Origin: Hirudinaria manillensis
Taxonomy: Eukaryota > Annelida > Clitellata > Hirudinida > Hirudinidae
Direction: 5' to 3'
DNA: 64,000 nucleotides
NCBI GenBank assembly: GCA_034509925.1
Contig: CM067536.1
Location: forward strand, 9,528,501-9,592,500
Shown piece after piece: positions 1 through 13,046 of this stretch. The notes under the pieces were generated by a model. The model searched no databases. It was not told where the DNA came from and saw nothing but the letters and a program-made list of their open reading frames with translations. How positions within the stretch are numbered: position 1 is the first letter of the stretch; the number at the start of each line of letters is the position of its first letter. The translations under genes and the position numbers were made by a program.

Positions 1-127
1 GAGGCTGAGACATGACAGTCCTTCCTGACTCAATTTACTATATTTCATCCCATTACTGTAACACTGAAGAAAGTATTCAATCAATACCAATATGTTCCTA
101 TTTATACATTGGTATAAAATCACCTAC

Positions 128-169
128 AATTTCCTTGAGAATTTCTTCTGAAATATCGACTTTCTCCAT
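128..169 (-). CDS. Possible first coding exon of a divergent gene (very tentative)
   Basis: On the minus strand an ATG at 169-167 opens a 14-codon frame (M-E-K-V-D-I-S-E-E-I-L-K-E-I) that meets a donor-like GTAGGTG at 127-121. If real, it is exon 1 of a gene leaving the window to the left, and 170-434 would be a promoter shared head-to-head with the TBC1D25-like gene. No protein family is recognised, and the window edge removes any further exon. The stretch from 170 to 434 shows no other coding signal. Confidence 0.2.
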
Positions 170-434
170 TATTATGAGCCAAAGCAGTTTTGGTAGCCCG
201 ATACCTAGTAACCAAATGTAATCGGAGTTACCAAGTAAACTTAATAAGTAAAATTAATATTAAAATGCACAACTAAGATCTTGTTTAAACATTAAAAAAA
301 TTACAAAATATAATTTGACAATTCTATTGGAAAGAATTTGATTATAGTGTCACCCATTAATACCACTATGTTTACATTGAGTGAGTTTACCGAATATGAC
401 TAGCTCGGTGTGTATCAGCTGGTGATTTTAAGAC

Positions 435-3400
435 ATGAAGTACATCGTGAACAACATGGAAGAAGAAAAGACTGTTGTGCGAATTAGGGTGAAGGTGAAA
501 TAGAATTTGTTGCTTGTTTCTTGATTTAATGCATGAATGCGGAAATTAAGATTCGTTATCCTTAGCAATTAGTTATAATGATGATTGATTTTTCTGACAA
601 TGAAACTGATGTATTATGATATAATATGACAATTTTTAATGACAATTTTTAATATTTCTTCAAACATTTACAATGTTGTATTTATGTTTATTTACGCTTA
701 TATCAAACTTCCATGATTCCTGATAACCTTCTTACAATCTAGAAATGTAATGGTGCTTCAAAACCCGAATACAAGAAGATGTCTGTTGATCCCAGTTTAA
801 CTTCCTTTGATGTTCTTCGAAATCTCCTTATTCGAGCCTTTGACATTAAGAGGTTGTGTCAAATTCTGAACATTAACTTGTAAACATTCTATAATTTTCA
901 TTGATTTTTAAACTTTCCTGACAATGTATCTTGCAGCAGTTTCTCAATAAGTTATCTATCAACTGACGATAGGGGGGTAGATATCTATTTGTCCATGCTG
1001 TCAGATTGGGATTTAGAGGCAGCTATCTCTACTTCTTGCAAACCATACTTGTGTTTGAAAGTAGAATTGAGGAACACAGACAGAGGTATCTTGATTCAGT
1101 CTATGATTCATGTTATGCCACAAATTGACAACTCGTTCACTTAAATACATGTCATGTATTTATTTTTCGCTGTTATAATAACTCTTACATCTCCTAGCTC
1201 TAGAAGAATGGGATGTCATACAAAAATCTGATTCAATCAATAAGGCCATCACAAAAACAATAGCAGGAGGGACAGTTTTTAACAATTTCTTCAAATCAAT
1301 TTCTAAAGTTCTTGGTAAGCTTTTTAATAATAAATTGATTTTGAATAACAGATATAAAGAACCTAATGTGTAATAATGTTCAAGAATTCTTATTTTTTAT
1401 TTTAAAGGAATTTTGGGAGATTGTCCTTAATGAGACTTCCCTTAGATGTTTAAAGCCTTTATTTGATGTATTATTGTTTTTTTTCTTAATTTTAATAATT
1501 GTATCTTAATTCTGATTAGAATTGCACTAGAACAAAAATATCAGTAAGGAAATGATCTTTTAAAGGTATCAATGTTAAAATGTTGTTGAAGAAAAGCAGA
1601 AATGTTTTTAGATATGTAACAGAATTTACTTAAATCTCAAATGAGCACTTTGTTTCTGATATGCAATAAATTCTTTTTAAGGACTAAAAAATGAGGATGT
1701 CTCTACTCCATCTCATAACCCTATCACTCCAATGTCAGATGTTCAGTTCAGAATGTTTCAGAACAAGGTTGGGTGTCTCATACATAGAGATCAGTTCAAG
1801 TTGGCTGTATTTCAGTCTGGAGTAGAGGAGTCTCTGAGGAAGGTAGTGTGGAGGCATTTGTTGGACGTATATCCTGAACACCTCAATGGACAAGAGAGAA
1901 TGGAGCACCTGAAGGTATGGCCTTTTTATGAGCATCAATCATAAACAATAAATTATAATATTGATCTATAAATAAATGAAAAGTCGTACAGGACTCACAA
2001 GCTGCTAGAAGATTGCCATGAAAAATATTAGTAATAGAAATATTTGTTTGATTTGGATACTTAACTGTGTTATTTCAATAAATAAATAATCAAACGAAAC
2101 TAAAGTATACCAAGGAAGGAAAGAAGAAGTGATAAAAGAATGAAATTTTAATATAAAATGCCTGAGTGTAGAATACATGTAATTTGTAGATTCAAATAAT
2201 CCTATTGAGTTAGATAAATGGCTTTTCTTAGACAAGCACAAATGATACTAACTTTATACTTTATTTTCAGAGAAAATCCTACGAGTATTATGAGCTGAGG
2301 GAAAGTTGGAGATCAAGAATGATCTGCAAAAGCATGACTCCTGATGAGAAGCAAGTCATGAATACTGTCAAAAAGGACGTGTTGAGGACCGACAGGCACC
2401 ACAGGTCCGTCGCGTTAGACTTAACGATTAATGTTTTTATCGCAATTCGCGAAACGAATTATCTCGAAATTATGAAAAGCTTATCGAGTCATTGCTCGAA
2501 TGCTTGGAAATATAATATTAATTATAAAGTCTTGTAGAGTTCCTTATATGTTTAAAAGTCATGTACTTGATAAGAGTATTTTTTTTAATTTTGTAATATA
2601 TAAAACTATCCACATTTTTTGTTCAGTTTTTTTGAAGGGGCAGATGACAACCACAGTAGTTTGATGCTCTTGAATGTTCTAGTCACTTATGCCTTCACTC
2701 ACCCTGAGGTATCCTATTGCCAAGGCATGAGTGATCTTGCTTCTCCTTTGCTGGTTATTCAAAAAGATGAAGCATCAGCCTACATCTGCTTTTGCTCACT
2801 CATGCTTCGACTAAGAAACAACTTTCTTCCTGATGGAATTATGATGACTTCCAAGTTCAGACATCTATCCCTATTGCTAGAACACCACGACCCTCGATTT
2901 GCCGAGCGACTCAAGAACCACCGATTGGAAGCGGATCTTTTTTTCTGCTATCGATGGATCCTGTTGGAGATGAAGCGCGAGTTCCCGTTGGACGAAGCAG
3001 CTTACGTCCTGGAAGTCATGTGGAGCACGCTGCCGACCAAGCTTCCGGGGAGAGATGGAATTTTACTCGTGGATCCGCAGTTTGTTTCCTCCACTCATTT
3101 GTCCAATCATCCAAAGTCTTCTCTGGGTTATATTAACCTGAAGAAGAAATTCTCCATCGCGGGCGATGGAATAGAATATGATCGAAACGTAGCCCAAAAC
3201 ACTCCTGCGAGTAGCATTTTAGAAAGCCCTTTAGATGAGACGTCAGCTGCCATGGAATTGGTTGATGTCAACATGGAGGAATACCTGGAATTAGAAAGAA
3301 AATCACAGGAGATAGAGCGCTCGCTTGAATCCTCGCTCCGTGATGTCATTCCATCTGTTTTAGAACATCGGGGTGAATATATTTTGATTCAATTGATTTG

Positions 3401-4048
3401 ATTTCATTAAAAATTTGATTATATTTATGATGTTTGTCATCTGTTAGGTTCATCCCTAACCATAACCCAAAAATCCATTGCTTTATCATAATAATAAAGT
3501 AATTTTGTTTCTTTAATCAAGCATCCGGCCAAGCAGTGCAAAATGTTCAGAAATCAGAACCAGATAAGATGAAAATTGAATCTCTCCAGCATTCCACTCC
3601 ATGTGATGAAAAGCACTCAGAGATGCATTGCCAAAATAAATCCTGTCAACCACAACTCTCCAATATCGACATGAAATCCATTAAAAGAAAAATGAAATTA
3701 GATTTGTCTGTATCAAATAGAAACAATACTGTAGATTCTAAAACTGATGTAGATGAAACTAATGAGGAATCATGTCTGCTGGAGAGTAACCAGAAATTGC
3801 CCTCTTTGCTTCCTCCTCCTCAAGAATTTGGCTGTGGCAATCCTTTCCTGATGTTCCTCTGTTTGTCTCTCCTTCTTCAATACAGAGATCGGATCATGAC
3901 GCACAAGATGGATTATAATGACACGGCCATGTTTTTTGACAGGATGGTTAGAAGACATAATGCAAAGAGCGTAGTTGCACAGGCAAGAATTCTATATTGT
4001 GCTTACATGAAGTGTCAAAAGGAACTTTTGGAATCTAAGACTTCATGA
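435..4048 (+). CDS. TBC1D25: TBC1 domain family member 25-like Rab GTPase-activating protein
   Basis: Eight exons: 435-494, 743-852, 937-1085, 1198-1314, 1682-1914, 2271-2404, 2627-3372, 3522-4048. Together they give 691 residues, close to the 688 of human TBC1D25/OATL1, and all seven introns are GT-AG. The N-terminus holds the family's ubiquitin-like fold (V-V-R-I-R-V-K start, then L-S-D-W-D-L near residue 90). A W-D-V-I at 111-114 sits where the human protein has its LC3-interacting W-D-I-I. The TBC domain carries the arginine finger in K-D-V-L-R-T-D-R and the glutamine finger in Y-C-Q-G-M-S-D-L. The C-terminal P-P-P-Q-E-F-G-x-G-N-P-F block is also diagnostic. Known family role: Rab GAP recruited to autophagosomes, affecting fusion with lysosomes. 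The start could also be the in-frame ATG at 456. The acidic/lysine-rich linker (residues about 430-590) is not conserved by eye. Confidence 0.93.
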
Positions 4049-4615
4049 ATTTTATTTCTGGTCATTCACTTTGTTTAGTGTTATGTTCTTGGGTCCTGGA
4101 AAGTTATTTTAATTTTGCATACCATGGTTCTTATTGGCCATTAATAATCTTAACCTGTACACACCACTACCATGTAAAGATAGCAGATTTGACATGTTTT
4201 TTTTGTGTGGTATTTATTGTGACAGTGTACTTTCTGATGTTTCTCTTAATCATTGTGCTATAAATAATGAAACTGATAATGGGATTAATTGGTTTACTTT
4301 TTAGGAATAATTTATTTCCTTTGGGTTGTGGTGAATGTGCCAATTAATCGAAAATTTATATTGCTGCTTACTAAGCGATTTCTGTTGAATGGTCATCTCT
4401 ACAAATCTGGAAGATCAATAAACCTTAGGAGCAGGCACCATTAGCTAAGCTGGCTTATCCTACTGAGTTGTTTCTTTTGTTTCCATGGAGTTTGGAGTGC
4501 CATCAAAAGTTATTGATTGCAACGATCAAAATAATTAGAGTGCCTGGGAGTTGTTTTCGAGTTTCATAATTCGGAATGATTGTCTAAGGGAAGAGTGAAT
4601 AGACATAATCTGGTA
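4049..4615 (+). other. Intergenic spacer between tandem genes
   Basis: This is the 3' untranslated and intergenic stretch between the TBC1D25-like stop and the dynein ATG. An AATAAA lies at about 4417 in the order expected for the upstream gene's polyadenylation signal. I see no coding exon; the short frame at 4045-4263 is hydrophobic and reads out of the stop region, so it is treated as noise. The dynein promoter should lie in the right half. Confidence 0.5.
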
Positions 4616-7600
4616 ATGGCGTTTCGCAAAAGCTATGCCAAAAAGGAGTCTAAACGTCTATCCGTGAGACCTGATGAGACTTTGCGTTTGCCTCCCATCA
4701 ATTTTCCGAATGTTGATGGGATGCGAACGAACACCAACTTATTGAATTTCAGGTTATCTAAAGAAAAGCGGGAGCTTAACAATAAAATGCTGTAAGTAAT
4801 ACCTACATAAATCGTAGTTAACTGTTATAGAAAACTGTATTTACAGCTTAAAGGAGGCCACCCAGCGATACGAAAAGGCGAAACAGCTTTTTGATTCCCG
4901 GCCCAGACATCCGGAGCCACAATATCCAAGAGAAGTTAGAGATCATCAAAGTTTAACTGGTGTAAAACATTTTTTAAATTCAAGAACATGTTTAGATGAT
5001 GACTGAAGCTCGTCTTCAGAGGATGAATTATCAATTGTTAAGAGAATGTGTCCAGAAAGCGCCAGTTCCGGAACTTCAGCAACACTGGATCGACGGAATA
5101 TTTAAAAGGATACCAAAATCATTAAAAGCCCAAAATACGATGCAAACGATTATTAACTGCTTGATCGAAGAAATGAGAAATGACTTCATTGATGCAATGA
5201 AGGAATTATCGGGTAAGTTCTTAAGAATTATACTAAACCATAAAAAGCGCCTTTAATAAAGCAAAATCAATTTGCTCCTAGTTTCTAGGATATTACTTTC
5301 TCCTGAACAGTTTGGACAGGGACGTAACACTGCACATAACAAAAGATGTTTAAATAAATCATTGGATTTGAGGAAGCTTGATGGTCCTTCTCGATCTGAA
5401 AATTTCTTGGAATCCAAAAGAAAAATAAGCTTAAATCTTCATCTTTATCGCCAGAGCATCACAAAAATATTTGACTTCGGAAGGCTTTTTCTGGATACCC
5501 GTGATGTCTGCGATTTCCACGGAATATGGTAATTGTTGCTTGTATTCCTAAGATCTAAAGTTCTGTAAAGTAGAAGTTCTGCTAGGCATTATTTTGTAGC
5601 AAAAAATCACCACTTTCTCTGGCAAATTTGGACGCCATCATTTCGAAAGAATGTGACACATTCGAAGAGGATGTCATGTCAAAGTATGTAATAAAAATGT
5701 GTTGGGTTGAACATGGGTAATCAATTCGTTCTTTTTCAAGATGGTTTCCGGAGATTGTAAAGATAGTGAAATTTTATAAAAAGATGGAAGGGCTAAAAAA
5801 GAATCAAATAAGGGGTTACCATAGATGCTTAAATAATGTCATATCTGTACAAGTTAGTTCTATTTATAGTATGTGTAATTCTTGAAGGATGATCTAAATA
5901 ACTATACTTTATAATATATTGAAATAGTTGCAAAGTGTCCTCCAAAGATCGGTAGATTCATGGATGAAGCTAATATCATCCAACGCTAATGTCCAGTTTG
6001 ATTACCAATTGTACTTCAAGGCTGCGCTGACATTTGAAGATGGAGTCATACAATTTTATCCATCGTTCGAAGATTTTGAAGTAACCCTATGCGAAGTTGT
6101 CGACAAGATATTAGCAACTTTGCAATTGGTTGGTTAAGTTACCTATTAAATTGTAAATAAAATTTATAAATTAGTTTTTAATATCAAGTAAATACCTTCT
6201 TGTTAGGATAGTTAGTGACTTCTCCAACCTTATCCCCTCAATTAGTACTCCGTACACCGTATTACTTGTGTTATTTCTCGACGAGATCTTTCGGAAACTT
6301 GCCTTTTTCGAAAAACCAATAAGTAGAAACAAAGCAATAAGAATCTACGATATTCCCTTCCAACTAGTAAGCTAGTTAATATTTATTTTAATAATATAAT
6401 CGCGTAAATAATATCTGTCTTAATTTATGTACACTTACCGAGCATAAGACAAGTTGGCTTTGTAATAGCAAAAATGATAATGGTATATCAACCAGAAATT
6501 GGTTGGACAGATACCCCAAATTTCCAAAAATTTCTAGCGATACATTTCTCCAAATGAATAATTATTTGGTTCCAATAGGTTTTTGATTCTTGAAATATTA
6601 TTCAATAGACAGTAGCTCGGAAGTTTAAATTTGTTGCGCGCCAAGAGGTATCATTTGGGGACATAGTCGCAGGATTATAGAAACAATTAAATAGCTGGGT
6701 TCCCTTCGACATCTGTTTCTCTTCAGATTTGCTCATTTTTATTTTTGACTTTTTGATTTTTTCGATTACATCTATGGGATTGAGAGGCCATCAGCAATCT
6801 TACTTTATTAAGTGTTGACACACCTTCCCTAAAACCGTGAAATAACTGAAATGGCGCCGTTGAGGTTGTTGTTTATTCAAGAGTAAATATAAGTAGAATA
6901 AAAACAGGTATTCGATAACTATTTGCATTAAGCCTTGTTTGGTATGGAAATAGACCACTTTTTTGGTGTCATGGATATTTACTAAGATGAGCCTTGTTCC
7001 AATACATCTCAATAGGCATGTCAATTTTTATGAGAATGTTTTGGAGAGGTCGACATGTTATAATAGCCGTCTGCAACAGACTTAAAAGGTGATTTCACTT
7101 GAATCAGCCTATTTTTTCTGGCTATCAAAGAGGCGGAGGTTGTTTTGGAAATGATGAATCGTACGAGAATGGATGTCGACGAAAATGGGAGTTTTTTGAT
7201 TAGCTTAGGAACCTTTTCATTTTATTTTCATTAGGAGCATAAGTTATTTGTCTCTTGAACCTTCGGCACTTCTTGTACTCAAAAGTTTAGGTGTGCTTCC
7301 AAGTCGTTCTAATTTCTTCCAATTCGTTTTTAAACTCTCAGCTTTCAGTTATAAAATAACTCTAGCTTTGTTGAGAAACGTTGGTTCATAAATATTCTCA
7401 AATCAATAACTGAATGATTATCTCTTGTTGCACCAGGTTCCCTCTCTCAGTTCATATTTGTCAGAAGATCAGAGTTTTTATGATTACCAGTATATTGCAT
7501 GTAAACTTCCTCGAGAGAATGTTGAAAAGATTTATTGTTTAACAAAGAACATTTTGAAAATCCGGTTTGCAGAAGCTGAAGAGCACATGAAATGGTTCAG

Positions 7601-10600
7601 TGAGTTGAATATATATTTGAATTGTTATTCAATGTGAATTTAAGCAACAATTGCAACTTCCTGTTTGGGACTCAGAAAGTTAGATTAAACATGATGTTTT
7701 TAATAAATATTTCAATTAGGAGAGGAATTTCTTAAGATAATGGATGGCAGTGCTCTGCTGGAAGTTGAAAATACTTTTGTCAAGCCTGATAAGTCATTCA
7801 ATGACTATTTGGAAGTATGACAAAATAAATTTTTGAATTTATGTCATTTAAAAAATGCTTAATATGATATAACATTTGAATCCAATGGTCTTAAGGCTAT
7901 TGAGATGTTAATATTATTTATGATTTGAGTGAAATATAGTATTTTCTAGTAGTATTATTGTTTTGTCATTGGTGTTTTCTATTGAAGCTTTCAAATTCAT
8001 ATAAGAAAATGGCTGAAGAGATCTGTCTACTTCCCAAGGAATTGACTCTTGATCTTTTGATTGTTGACTGCGATGACCTTAAACGAGATCTCATAAAAGC
8101 TGCAAGATCACTTTCTCAGCATATTCTCAGCAAGATGGCTTCTGAACTGGTTTTTGAGGGTGAAAGGTAGCCTTTGCTGATGTTTTATAGTTATTCTTTA
8201 GGAATATTTTATTAGTTGATTTTCATAACAAATGCCATTAAAGATAATTAACTATTTGATTAGTTGTTAGTATTACCTAATGATTGCTTGGTCATGTCTG
8301 CATGATGAGGTGCCAAATTTGTTTTAAACAGAATAAGAAACGATTATAATGACATCTTTGTCAAAGCCAGTGCCACCCCTCTCACTAGTGAGCAACTCAT
8401 CAATCTAATAGAATTCATAGAATCTGCCAGAGTGAAAGAGCTTATCCACTTGGAAAAAAGAGTTGAAACTTATGGCATTCGTCTGCTTCAAGTGGCAGAA
8501 TTTTATCTTTTTCCAGTTGATCAACTATTACTCAATGTGGAAGTTTTCCAGTGGAGGGAAAAAATCAAGCCTGTTTTTGAGCAGTCAGGGGAGGTAAGGG
8601 GATTTAAAATTACAATGTTACCATTTTGAACTATGTTTACAATTACAGTAATAAAAAGATCACTATCATCACCGACTACGACTACAGGACGATATTAAAT
8701 TTTTGTAACTATGAGGAATAATTTTGTTTGCCAGAGGACAGAGTCCATGAAGAGCTTAGCTCAAAAGATGCTCAAGTCGTCGAGTTTGAATGTATTTGAT
8801 GAAATAAGTCAAATTAGGAAAAAGGCAGATGAATTTAGTGATTATGCAGATATCGAGCAAATGGGTTTCTACGCTAGAGTCGTCAAAGAGGTTCAGGTGC
8901 GATATATTTTTGTTTTACTTTTATTAGTTTTAATTGTCATTGATGTTTCAATGAATATTTGGTCATCAATTAGATCAAATTATTGTATCTGTTATTTAAT
9001 TAGCTTATTTAACTAAGTTTGTTTGTGCAAGTTGATACTCCTGTTCAAGGTGGTTGCAATAGTTATGATGTACATTCCAAACCTTGCTATTAGTGCCTTT
9101 GGGGAAGAGAGCTGCAATGTACATCCATGTTTGCAATGCTGCTGAATAGCCTTAATCATCTAAATAGAGCAGGATATAATGTCATCAATTTATTTTATTT
9201 ATTTATTAATTGAAGTCTGGTGCACCTAAAACTCAGTGTCTTTCATTTATGACTTATTATCCATTTATAAATGAATGAGTTTTCCAAATTTAATAAAGAT
9301 TATGGATTAAATATTTAAAGATTCTTCAAGATTTTGAGGTGAAAATCAAAATCAAAAATTTATATGGGATTTTAAGATGAGGCTGGCAGAATCAGTTGAA
9401 AGAGGAAAGTGGATCAACAGGGAAGAGATGATGTACAAAATCGACGTAACGAGTTTTCAAGAAGCCGACGACGTTGCTGCAGTCCTCGATCTTTACTACA
9501 GACTCTTTATGGTGGTATCGAAGTGGACAAGGGCTGAAAAGAGGCAAAGACAATCATTGAAGTTTAATTTAACCAAATTACAAATTAAAACTCTCCTAGT
9601 TATATACTTTCTTGGAATGTTTGGATGTTGTTTTAAGTTTTTGTTTTCCTTGTCTTCAGTTGATGGCTGCTGCAATGGTGGATGTGAAAGGTCAATAATT
9701 AACATCAGATTTATCTGATAGATACTAATTTCAGAAATAGGCCATTTTTGAAAATGGGTTTTGTAATTGCTAAAATGGTAATGATATTAATAGCAATGAG
9801 TGCCCTTTCTTTGCATCAGGTGGATGGATGGCACTTTTCTAGAACTCTCAGCTAGTCAGATAGAAGCAGACTTAGAAGACTATACTCAAGAATTGTACAA
9901 GGTCAACAAACAACTTTCAAATAGATTCAGGAAAATGCTAAAGATTTCAGATGGAGAATCACATCAGTGTAATTTTCCACCAGTCTTATCTGTGATTTCC
10001 AAAGTACTGGAAGCCATGAAAAAGTTTAGGGTATGTTTTGCTAAAGTGCCAATGTGAGTCCAATGTGTCATAACACTTAATCACTTTTTAACTATAAAGT
10101 ATTTTTAAGTGTCTGGAAAATTCATTTCTTTTTCTAGGGTCACATTCCTGTCATCTTGGTTCTATGCAACCTTGGATTGAGGACTCGACACTGGCTAAAA
10201 ATGAGTGAAATAGCAATGTTCGATCTAACGCCTGACTCTAGTACTACTCTCAGGAGGATGCTGGCACTTAACTTGGGTCCATTCATGGAACAATTTGAGG
10301 CAATCAGTACATCTGCTTCTAAGGTTTGAGTTTAAATAATTTGTTATTATAAGTTTATTATTTAGATTGTTTGAGATAAACAAACTTTTGGAGAAAACAA
10401 AAATAAATCAATTCAATGACAGAAATGCTAAGTACTTAGCCTTAGAAATGAGCAGCTGTGATTTGAAATCCTCTCACAGTGGCAGAAAAGCAAGAGCTGT
10501 AACCAATATAAACACAACAATGTCAATAATAATGACTAATAATAATGATATCACCAAGAATTTAACCTGCTACTGAGCTAAACAAGTACCTAAGTGAAAT

Positions 10601-13046
10601 TTATCCTATGCATTGCACATTGTTAACAAGTGCTATTGTAATGATCAGGAATTCTCACTTGAAAAGGCCATGAACAAGATGAAAGAAGATTGGAAGGATA
10701 TGGCTTTTAGTATTGTACAGTACAGGGACACAGGTTTGACTTTCTGTTTATAAATAATTAAGTAAATAGGACAATAAAATATTTAAATCAAACTAATAAA
10801 ACACTCAAATTGGTTTCAAATTCAAAGATTAACATATAAAGTATTCAAAACAAATCTTATATAAAAAGTGTAATCTAACCAGCCAATTTTCCACATTCAA
10901 GGGCTGTCAGTGCTGGCCTCAGTAGATGAAGTACAGATGATGCTAGAAGATCAGGTTTTCTTTGGTCAAAAAAAAACTGAAACTGATAAATTTAAGAACT
11001 AGCTAAAAAATCCTTCATTGTCAACACTTAGATTGTCAAGACTCAGACCATGCGAGGCTCCCCTTTCATTAAACCATTTGAAAAGCATGTAAAAGCTTGG
11101 GAAGACAGGATGATTTTCATACAAGATGCTATATCTGAGTGGTTGAAGGTCCAATCCCAGTGGTTGTATCTCAGTCCTATCTTCGGTTCTCAGGACATTA
11201 CTAGGCAGATGCCGAACGAGTCGAGAATGTTTAAGGCCGTCGACGAGAAATGGCGAAATCTCATGAGTTATCTTTCCTCTCATCCGATGGTTTGAATCGT
11301 TTGTTATTTTTGTTTGGTTTGATGAGATGCCATTTACATGCATCTTATTTAAAAAATCTTGAAACAGTTCTTTTTGGATGAATTCTTAGGAAAATATTCA
11401 GATATTTCTAAATCTCCAGGTTCTTTCTGCTACAAATTATCCAAATCTGATGGAAGTATTAAAAGAATGCATGATGCTTTTAGACTCGATTTTGAAGGGT
11501 CTCAACATCTATCTTGAAGACAAGAGACTCTATTTTCCTAGGTGAGGAAAAGATATAAGTTTTTTAACATTTCCATAATTTGAAGCTTGGTGAAATAATA
11601 AACATTTTTTTGCAATGATAGTTATAATTTTAAGATTCTTTTTCCTGTCAAATGATGAAATGCTGGAAATCTTATCTGAGACAAAAGATCCCACAAGGGT
11701 CGAGAGCCACCTAAAAAAATGCTTTGAGGGCATCAGCAAACTTCAGTTTGACGAGGAACTCAACATTTCTGCCATGTTTAGCACTGAAATGGAAAAGGTT
11801 CAAATTTTGGTTGCAGATCTGAAAGATACACTTTATTCTACATCAGACTATCAGATGCGTAGTCTGCATGTATTTTCTATGTTATGGAAATAGAGCTTAA
11901 TTTGATCATATAAATGAATAACATTTTTTTATGGCCAATTTTGTTCACTTGTTGAGTGGTAATAATGTTATCGGTTTAATTAATTTCTTGTTGGCAATCA
12001 TTTCTTTTATTTTTATTACTGATGCAGAACTCAACACAGTTGAATCTTATTATGCATATAAATAGGTTGATTTCTTTGAGATGGTCTCCACCAAAGAGGC
12101 CAAGGGGGCTGTAGAAAGGTGGCTTCTTAGAGTTCAAGAAGTCATGTTTATTTCCATAAAGGAAGTAATTTTAAAGTCCCATAAGGTGAATTGTCTTTCT
12201 AAAGAAAAAGATTCATCAAAGCAATTAAAAATAGTATTTTAAGATAAAAATATTTTATTTGATTTCTTTATAAATATTTGCATTGAAATGTGACTTGAAA
12301 TTCAACTAAAGTTTGGATCTCTGCTAAATATTTCAGGCTTACATGTGCACGGATAGGGTTCGTTGGGTTAGGGGATGGCCCGGCCAGGTGGTCCTGTGCG
12401 TCTCCCAGATGCGGTGGACTTCCGACGTGCACGACGCGATCCGAACTTCTGCCGTCAGAAGCTTTTGGCTTCGGCTCGACGAACAACTATCCGAGATAGT
12501 GGAGCTGGTCTGCATTTGAATTTTATTCTTGACTTTGTTCAATGAATGATAATATTAGAAATTTCCTATGATGACGTGTTTAATCGTTCTACGGTAAATT
12601 AGTTTAGAAATTTTCTAGTTCAATTATGGCTACTTCTGGTTGCTTCTTTGTTGAAAACCTTCAAACTCACATATAATTGAAGGTACATTTGCCGAGTAGA
12701 TAGTTATTGGACTTTATTACTTTCGTTTGTGCGATTAAATTTGTTAACGAACGAAGACGAGAACTTTCTCATTTATAAAGGTTCGTGGTAACTTAACTCA
12801 ACATGAGAGAATAACTATGGGAGCCCTGGTAGTCTTGGATGTGCATGCCAGAGATGTCGTTCACGACATGGTTTCTAAAAATGTCTCGGATGAAAAAGAC
12901 TTTGCGTGGTTGGCTCAGTTGAGGTACTATTGGGGCAATGCAGAAGATGTAGGTATAGATGTTGGTAATGATAAGGATGATGTCTACATGTCCATTATCA
13001 ATGCAAGAGCAAGATACGGTTACGAATATCTAGGCAACACCGAGAG
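4616..13046 (+). other. Dynein exons 1-23: N-terminal tail and linker
   Basis: Exons: 4616-4791, 4847-4934, 4996-5212, 5282-5528, 5600-5683, 5741-5852, 5928-6128, 7437-7599, 7720-7814, 7988-8166, 8332-8593, 8735-8896, 9377-9543, 9820-10030, 10138-10323, 10649-10733, 10902-10954, 11032-11289, 11420-11541, 11635-11797, 12066-12185, 12337-12507, 12781-13046. The tail mediates light-chain and doublet attachment; the linker (from about exon 14) is the power-stroke lever. Very conserved blocks include [11 protein letters not shown] (exon 15), [13 protein letters not shown] (exon 18) and [13 protein letters not shown] (exon 20). Exon 2 is uncertain: the stronger-looking donor at 4960 puts exon 3 out of frame, whereas GAA|GTTAGA at 4935 keeps it open. 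Exon 7 has the same choice (6128 fits phase, 6132 does not). Intron 13 starts with GC. Intron 7 (about 1.3 kb) shows nothing recognisable. Confidence 0.82.

Noticed and set aside
11798-11893. Open continuation of dynein exon 20 into V-Q-I-L-V-A-D-L-K
   Set aside because: Family alignment jumps from M-E-K to exon 21 V-D-F-F-E-M-V-S-T at a GT donor (11798), so this is intron read-through.
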